Source: RGIG8767 sp964386235 (GTDB lineage Bacteria > Bacillota > Clostridia > Lachnospirales > Lachnospiraceae). From it: DNA of 9,334 nucleotides. The notes beneath the pieces are model-generated. The model had not been told where the DNA came from. It saw only the letters and a program-made list of their open reading frames with translations, and searched no databases. Every line of letters begins with the position of its first letter. Positions within the stretch are counted from its first letter, which is position 1. Below are positions 5,550 to 9,334 of the stretch, piece by piece. The translations under genes were made by a program, and so were the position numbers. Location of the stretch: positions 1 to 9,334 of the forward strand of contig CAYLSH010000079.1 of the NCBI GenBank assembly GCA_964386235.1. Reading direction: 5' to 3'.

Positions 5550-6518
5550 ATGACAATCAGTGTATGCATGATCGTAAAAAATGAAGAGAGCAATTTGGCA
5601 GAGTGCCTTGCGTGTTTAAAAGAGATCGCAGATGAGATCATTATCGTGGACACGGGTTCGACGGACTGCACAAAAAAGATCGCTGCAGAATATACGGATC
5701 AGATCTTTGATTTTACATGGACAGATGATTTTGCGGCAGCACGTAATTATGCTTTTTCCAAGGCGACCAAAGACTATATATACAGTGCGGATGCGGATGA
5801 GAGACTGGATGCGGAAAACCGGAAACGGTTTCTTTTGCTAAAAGAGGCATTGCTGCCGGAGATTGAGATCGTGCAGATGTATTATTGCAATCAATTGGAA
5901 AATAACACGATCTATAGTTATGACAAAGAGTATCGTCCCAAATTGTATAAACGGATCCGGCAGTTTGTATGGCAGGAACGGGTTCACGAAGCCGTGGCGT
6001 TGCAGCCCGTTGTTTTTGACAGCGATATTGAGATTATACACAAGCCATCTGCGGGACATGCCAAAAGAGATCTTTTAGTGTTTGCCTCCATGCTCCAAAA
6101 CGGGGAAACGCTTTCCCCGCGTCTTAGGGAAATCTATGCAAAAGAATTGTATATAGCAGGGGATGCGGCGGATCTGCATGCGGCGGAGAATTTCCTGATC
6201 AAATGCTGTGAGGAAGCCGAAGATGAGGATGCATTAAAGAGAACATGCTGCATACTGGCAAAATATTATCGCATTCAAAAAAACGATGCGGCATTTATGA
6301 AATATGCCCTGAAAGTTGTGGCACTGAATGGCTGCAGCGAAATGTGTTATGAGATCGGTGAGTATTATTTTGACAAAAAGGATTATCCCGAAGCCGCCAT
6401 GTGGTATTACAATGCCATAAACGAAACCGAGGCACTGCTGGACCTTGCCTGCAAAGAAAACTATGCGAAAAACCGTTTGCAGGAATGTGGTGTATGTAAT
6501 CTTACAGAAATCGAATAG
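5550..6518 (+). CDS. Family 2 glycosyltransferase with helical TPR-like C-terminal region
   Basis: A 322-residue protein in two parts. Residues 1 to about 165 are a GT2 catalytic domain: ISVCMIVKNEESNLAECL (3-20), EIIIVDTGSTDCT (29-41), a DDFAAARNYAF block (59-69) and the metal-binding DAD in SADADERLD (79-87), followed by WQERVHEAV (141-149) and IEIIHKPS (160-167). The remainder is helical, with two TPR-like units at about 228-259 and 263-292 (YEIGEYYFDKKDYPEAAMWYYNAI). This architecture resembles the SunS-like and TPR-containing GT2 proteins of Bacillota, some of which glycosylate peptides or proteins; the acceptor here is unknown. AGAAGGG (5536-5542) lies seven bases before the ATG, 21 bases after dusB, so it is probably in the same transcript. 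It is unrelated in detail to the other glycosyltransferase at 80-904. A strong inverted repeat lies in its coding sequence at 6101-6119. Confidence 0.9.
   Translation: MTISVCMIVKNEESNLAECLACLKEIADEIIIVDTGSTDCTKKIAAEYTDQIFDFTWTDDFAAARNYAFSKATKDYIYSADADERLDAENRKRFLLLKEALLPEIEIVQMYYCNQLENNTIYSYDKEYRPKLYKRIRQFVWQERVHEAVALQPVVFDSDIEIIHKPSAGHAKRDLLVFASMLQNGETLSPRLREIYAKELYIAGDAADLHAAENFLIKCCEEAEDEDALKRTCCILAKYYRIQKNDAAFMKYALKVVALNGCSEMCYEIGEYYFDKKDYPEAAMWYYNAINETEALLDLACKENYAKNRLQECGVCNLTEIE
6101..6119 (+). repeat. Perfect GC-rich inverted repeat inside the second glycosyltransferase gene
   Basis: CGGGGAAA (6101-6108) and TTTCCCCG (6112-6119) form a perfect 8-bp stem around a three-base CGC loop. 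It encodes ordinary residues (NGETLSPR) of the glycosyltransferase. Read on the minus strand the stem is followed by TTTT, but no minus-strand gene is credible here. It may be a chance feature; a perfect stem of this size is roughly what a window of this length would give by chance. Confidence 0.4.
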
Positions 6519-6546
6519 AATCCTTCTTTTCTGCATACTATGGGAT

Positions 6547-7350
6547 ATGGACAAAATGATTTATACATGTTATGCAGAGCATATTGGGTATTCTTTTCCA
6601 AAACGAAAGTGGTGGGAAAGTCGCAAAAAAGAAAGGGAAGTAATTACAGAAACGGAAGCGGTGTTTTCGGACAGACGAGTGGGGATTATAATCCGGATTC
6701 TAGAAGGAGAAGGACAAGATTTTGCCATTACTATTCCTGATCGCTTTCGGGAGGATATCTGTCAGGAATTTATCCGGCAATCCTGCAAGGGAAAGCATTT
6801 TGAGATCCTGCTTTTGGTGGACCCGGAAGGAAAGATTGCAGAGGAACTGGTGTACCGGGCGGCGGAAGATATGAATTATCTGGCTGTCTATACGAAGAAT
6901 CCGCAGGCGTATGAAGGAATCTTAGAGCGGCTTGAACAGGAAAACGGACTGGGCGGGATGCTTTTTACCGACTACCGGGAATGGAAGCAATACCGGAGGG
7001 TAATCTGTGAAAAAAGAAAATCCCTTGTTTTTTTTATGAATGCAAAAAACGGATGGGGAGAGAAGGCAGAACCCATCTTTTTTCGGGCATACGGGGAAAG
7101 TCTGGTACTGGATCTGGGGGAAGAAATACAGACAGGAAGAGCACAGAAAACCGGGAGAATGGGAAAGGACTATGTGAGTCTGCGCTGCTATCTTGACAAT
7201 ATCATAAAAAATGGCTATAATTCCTTAGTTAATGAGGGTTTGCAACAAAAGTTGCAAATGAAGACGAATAGAAATCGTGAACATGAAAAAAACAAACTGA
7301 GCGAGAAAAGAAAGGGAACAGTAAAATGGAAGAAAAGAAAAATATTTTGA
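6547..7350 (+). CDS. Uncharacterised protein upstream of greA
   Basis: I do not recognise this family. From the ATG at 6547 it has 267 residues, with no signal peptide or clear membrane span. It opens MDKMIYTCYAEHIGYSF, then a basic stretch (KRKWWESRKKER), and alternating strands and helices such as FEILLLVDPEG, MNYLAVYTKNP, SLVFFMNAKN and ESLVLDLGEE, suggesting an alpha/beta fold. A block YVSLRCYLDNIIKNGYNSLV (encoded about 7171-7230) precedes a Lys/Arg-rich tail of about 30 residues with little sequence complexity, which runs 25 bases into greA. The open frame extends back to 6445 inside the glycosyltransferase. The ATG at 6547 is chosen because it lies just past that gene's stop, but no good ribosome binding site is seen; ATG 6556 is also possible. 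Arginine codons favour CGG and AGA with almost no CGT, suggesting low expression. The greA promoter lies within it. Confidence 0.7.
   Translation: MDKMIYTCYAEHIGYSFPKRKWWESRKKEREVITETEAVFSDRRVGIIIRILEGEGQDFAITIPDRFREDICQEFIRQSCKGKHFEILLLVDPEGKIAEELVYRAAEDMNYLAVYTKNPQAYEGILERLEQENGLGGMLFTDYREWKQYRRVICEKRKSLVFFMNAKNGWGEKAEPIFFRAYGESLVLDLGEEIQTGRAQKTGRMGKDYVSLRCYLDNIIKNGYNSLVNEGLQQKLQMKTNRNREHEKNKLSEKRKGTVKWKKRKIF
7193..7221 (+). promoter_or_regulatory. Perfect consensus sigma-A promoter for greA-lysS, inside the upstream gene
   Basis: TTGACA (7193-7198) and TATAAT (7216-7221) both match the vegetative consensus at all six positions and are separated by exactly 17 bases. Transcription would begin near 7228, leaving a leader of about 98 bases before the greA ATG at 7326. 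The promoter lies wholly within the coding sequence of the uncharacterised gene (codons for LDNIIKNGYN). greA and lysS can therefore be transcribed strongly and independently of the long upstream transcript. Confidence 0.85.
7239..7258 (+). promoter_or_regulatory. Perfect stem-loop at the 5' end of the greA leader
   Basis: TTTGCAAC (7239-7246) and GTTGCAAA (7251-7258) form a perfect 8-bp inverted repeat around an AAAA loop. It begins about 11 bases after the predicted transcription start of the greA promoter. No T-tract follows, so it is not an intrinsic terminator. It could act as a protein-binding operator in DNA or as a 5' RNA hairpin affecting transcript stability or early elongation. The symmetry and position are seen; the function is inferred. 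Confidence 0.6.
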
Positions 7351-7808
7351 CCTATGAAGGATTGAAAAAATATGAAGAAGAACTTCATGATTTAAAAGTC
7401 GTAAAGAGACAGGAAGTCGCTCAGAAGATCAAAGAAGCCAGAGAACAGGGTGACTTATCCGAAAATGCGGAATACGATGCAGCAAAGGATGAACAGCGTG
7501 ATATTGAAGCCAGAATCGAAGAACTGGAAAAGATTTTAAAAAACGCAGAAGTCGTTGTCGAAGAAGAAGTTGACTTAGAAAAGATCAATATCGGTTGCCG
7601 TGTTAAATTATTAGATATCGAATATAATGAAGAATGTGAATACAAGATCGTAGGATCTACAGAAGCAAATAGTTTAAAAGGAAAGATTTCAAATGAATCG
7701 CCGGTAGGTAAGGCACTGATCGGTGCAAAAGTGGGTGAAACCGTGTCCGTGGAAACACAGGCAGGCGTGTTCCAGTACAAGGTATTAGAGATTCAGAGAT
7801 CCAATTAA
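7326..7808 (+). CDS. greA: Transcription elongation factor GreA
   Basis: A 160-residue Gre factor that enters the secondary channel of RNA polymerase and stimulates cleavage of backtracked transcripts. The N-terminal antiparallel coiled coil (about residues 8-78) has the signature AREQGDLSENAEYDAAKDEQ (38-57), with the acidic tip residues Asp43 and Glu46 that position the catalytic metal. The C-terminal FKBP-like domain (about 85-160) shows GSTEANSLKGKISNESPVGKAL (110-131) and ends YKVLEIQ. The length is standard. AAAGGGA (7311-7317) provides a good ribosome binding site eight bases before the ATG. The start overlaps the last 25 bases of the preceding gene in a different frame, but a consensus promoter at 7193-7221 probably gives greA its own transcript. 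lysS follows after 38 bases, a pairing common in Clostridia. Confidence 0.97.
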   Translation: MEEKKNILTYEGLKKYEEELHDLKVVKRQEVAQKIKEAREQGDLSENAEYDAAKDEQRDIEARIEELEKILKNAEVVVEEEVDLEKINIGCRVKLLDIEYNEECEYKIVGSTEANSLKGKISNESPVGKALIGAKVGETVSVETQAGVFQYKVLEIQRSN

Positions 7809-7846
7809 CAGATGCCATTATGGATGGTAACGGAATGGAGGAGAGT

Positions 7847-9334
7847 ATGGGAGAACAGGTAAAGAATAATCAGCCGGCAGAACAGGATATAAACCAAATT
7901 TTAAAGGCAAGGAGAGAAAAACTTGCCGCTTTACAGGAAGCGGGTAAGGATCCTTTTGTGATTACAAAATTTGATCAGACACATCATAGTGTGGAGATCA
8001 AGGACAATTACGATGCATTGGAAGGCAAGAGTGTGACCATCGCAGGTCGTATGATGTTTAAGCGTGTGATGGGAAAAGCTTCCTTTTGCAATATTCAGGA
8101 TCTGCAGGGAAACATCCAGTCCTATGTTGCACGTGACAGCATTGGAGAAGAATCCTATGCGGACTTTAAGAAATATGATGTGGGTGATATCTTAGGCATC
8201 ACCGGTGAAGTATTTAAGACAAAAACAGGTGAGATTTCCATTCATGCCAGTGAAGTAACACTTTTAAGCAAGAGTTTACAGGTCCTTCCTGAAAAATATC
8301 ACGGACTGACCAATACGGACACCCGTTATCGTCAGCGTTATGTGGATCTGATCATGAACGAAGAAGTAAAGGATACCTTTATAAAGCGTTCTAAGATCAT
8401 CAGCACAATTCGTCGTTATCTGGATGGACAGGGATTTTTAGAGGTGGAGACTCCCATGCTTGTTTCCAATGCGGGTGGAGCATCTGCAAGACCTTTTATT
8501 GCACATTACAACGCATTGGATGAAGATCTCAAACTGCGTATTTCTCTTGAATTATACTTAAAGAGACTGATCGTTGGCGGCTTGGAGCGAGTATACGAGA
8601 TCGGACGTGTATTCCGTAACGAAGGTCTTGATACGAGACACAATCCGGAATTTACCCTGATGGAATTGTATCAGGCATATACGGATTACAACGGAATGAT
8701 GGATCTGACAGAGAATATGTTTCGTCATGTAGCACAGGAAGTATTGGGCACCACCACGATTACATACCGTGGCATTGAAATGGATCTTGGCAAGCCTTTT
8801 GAGCGCATCACCATGCTGGATGCGGTTAAAAAATATGCAGGCGTTGATTTTTCACAGATCACAACGCTGGAAGAAGCAAGAGCGATCGCAAAAGAAAAAC
8901 ATGTGGAATTTGAAGAACGTCACACCAAGGGCGACATCTTGAATCTCTTCTTTGAAGAATACGCAGAAGAGCATTTGATCCAGCCTACATTCGTGATGGA
9001 TCATCCGATCGAGATTTCTCCTCTGACCAAGAAGAAACCGGAGGATCCCAATTATGTAGAACGTTTCGAATTGTTCATGAACGGATGGGAAATGTGTAAC
9101 GCCTACTCCGAATTAAACGACCCGATCGATCAGAGAGAACGTTTCAAAGCACAGGAAGCAGCCCTTGCAGCCGGAGATGAAGAAGCCAACACCACGGATG
9201 AGGACTTCATGAATGCCTTAGAGATCGGTATGCCACCAACAGGCGGCATCGGCTACGGCATCGACCGACTGACCATGCTCTTAACCGACTCCCCTGCAAT
9301 CAGGGATGTATTGCTGTTCCCGACAATGAAGTCA
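7847..9334 (+). CDS. lysS: Lysyl-tRNA synthetase, class II (3' end cut by the window)
   Basis: Charges tRNA-Lys with lysine. The 496 residues present run in frame to the last base without a stop. An N-terminal OB-fold anticodon-binding domain (about residues 60-145) contains VTIAGRMMFKRVMGKASF (63-80). The class II catalytic core follows: motif 1 in FLEVETPML (197-205), GGASARPF (210-217), motif 2 with the transition arginine in GRVFRNEG and RHNPEFTLME (253-273), the lysine-site stretch GWEMCNAYSELNDP (413-426), and motif 3 GIGYGIDRLTMLLTD (467-481). The terminal FPTMKS is where the family normally nears its end, so few residues of the core should be missing; any extra C-terminal domain cannot be judged. 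GGAGG (7837-7841) five bases upstream selects the ATG at 7847 over the in-frame ATG at 7835. Probably co-transcribed with greA; no T-box leader is seen in the 38-base gap. Confidence 0.96.
   Translation, partial: MGEQVKNNQPAEQDINQILKARREKLAALQEAGKDPFVITKFDQTHHSVEIKDNYDALEGKSVTIAGRMMFKRVMGKASFCNIQDLQGNIQSYVARDSIGEESYADFKKYDVGDILGITGEVFKTKTGEISIHASEVTLLSKSLQVLPEKYHGLTNTDTRYRQRYVDLIMNEEVKDTFIKRSKIISTIRRYLDGQGFLEVETPMLVSNAGGASARPFIAHYNALDEDLKLRISLELYLKRLIVGGLERVYEIGRVFRNEGLDTRHNPEFTLMELYQAYTDYNGMMDLTENMFRHVAQEVLGTTTITYRGIEMDLGKPFERITMLDAVKKYAGVDFSQITTLEEARAIAKEKHVEFEERHTKGDILNLFFEEYAEEHLIQPTFVMDHPIEISPLTKKKPEDPNYVERFELFMNGWEMCNAYSELNDPIDQRERFKAQEAALAAGDEEANTTDEDFMNALEIGMPPTGGIGYGIDRLTMLLTDSPAIRDVLLFPTMKS

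Noticed and set aside
6683..6694. Perfect 12-bp palindrome GGATTATAATCC containing a TATAAT
   Set aside because: A palindrome this long is expected a couple of times by chance in 9 kb, there is no matching -35 at proper spacing, and it lies mid-gene.
7028..7035. Run of eight T residues in the unknown gene as a programmed slippage site
   Set aside because: The frame is open and sensible on both sides without a shift, and no stimulatory structure is evident.
7232..7261. Nine-codon open frame (MRVCNKSCK) in the greA leader, overlapping the stem-loop
   Set aside because: It lacks a ribosome binding site and would start about four bases after the predicted transcript start; a leader peptide is possible but nothing supports translation.
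7809..7846. A T-box or other tRNA-sensing leader before lysS
   Set aside because: The gap is only 38 bases, with no room for a T-box stem I and antiterminator.

Overview
The window looks like a chromosomal stretch of a Clostridia-class Bacillota, most likely Lachnospiraceae. The grounds are strong purine-rich Shine-Dalgarno sites, moderate GC, the sequence flavour of BirA (C-terminal VSVRGLYGYV), GreA and LysRS, and the birA / dusB / greA / lysS neighbourhood. This is recalled family knowledge plus inspection; no search was run, and the genus cannot be given. All ten genes are on the + strand and tightly packed. I see no tRNA or rRNA gene, CRISPR array, insertion sequence or phage gene.

Layout. 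Bases 1-79 are a leader with a strong inverted repeat, followed by a family 2 glycosyltransferase (80-904). An 80-base gap holds a good sigma-A type promoter (TTGTAC, 17 bases, TATGAT). This opens a run of closely spaced genes: an NfeD-like membrane protein (985-1428), a slipin/SPFH protein (1430-2383), ornithine carbamoyltransferase (2405-3403), a biotin-protein ligase without a helix-turn-helix domain whose start overlaps the end of argF (3396-4154), a small uncharacterised acidic protein (4194-4553), tRNA-dihydrouridine synthase (4557-5528), a second family 2 glycosyltransferase with a helical TPR-like tail (5550-6518), and an uncharacterised protein (6547-7350). Inside the 3' end of that last gene is a perfect consensus promoter (TTGACA, 17 bases, TATAAT at 7193-7221), followed by a perfect 8-bp stem-loop. 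It probably drives greA (7326-7808) and lysS (7847 to the window end, nearly complete).

How the genes fit together. NfeD and the slipin form a known membrane-microdomain pair. ArgF makes citrulline. BirA attaches biotin to carboxylases or decarboxylases. DusB, GreA and LysRS serve tRNA modification, transcript-cleavage rescue and lysine charging. The two glycosyltransferases and the two unknown proteins have no obvious link to these functions. Arginine codon choice splits the genes: the slipin uses mainly CGT and never CGG, whereas the uncharacterised gene before greA favours CGG and AGA, so neighbouring genes may differ in expression level.

The region is mostly ordinary housekeeping. The points most worth a second look are (1) the leader of the first gene, where one 9-base arm can pair either with an upstream copy or with a near-identical copy overlapping the ribosome binding site, (2) the consensus promoter and stem-loop buried in the coding sequence before greA, and (3) the uncharacterised gene that hosts that promoter. 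I found no convincing new multi-gene system.
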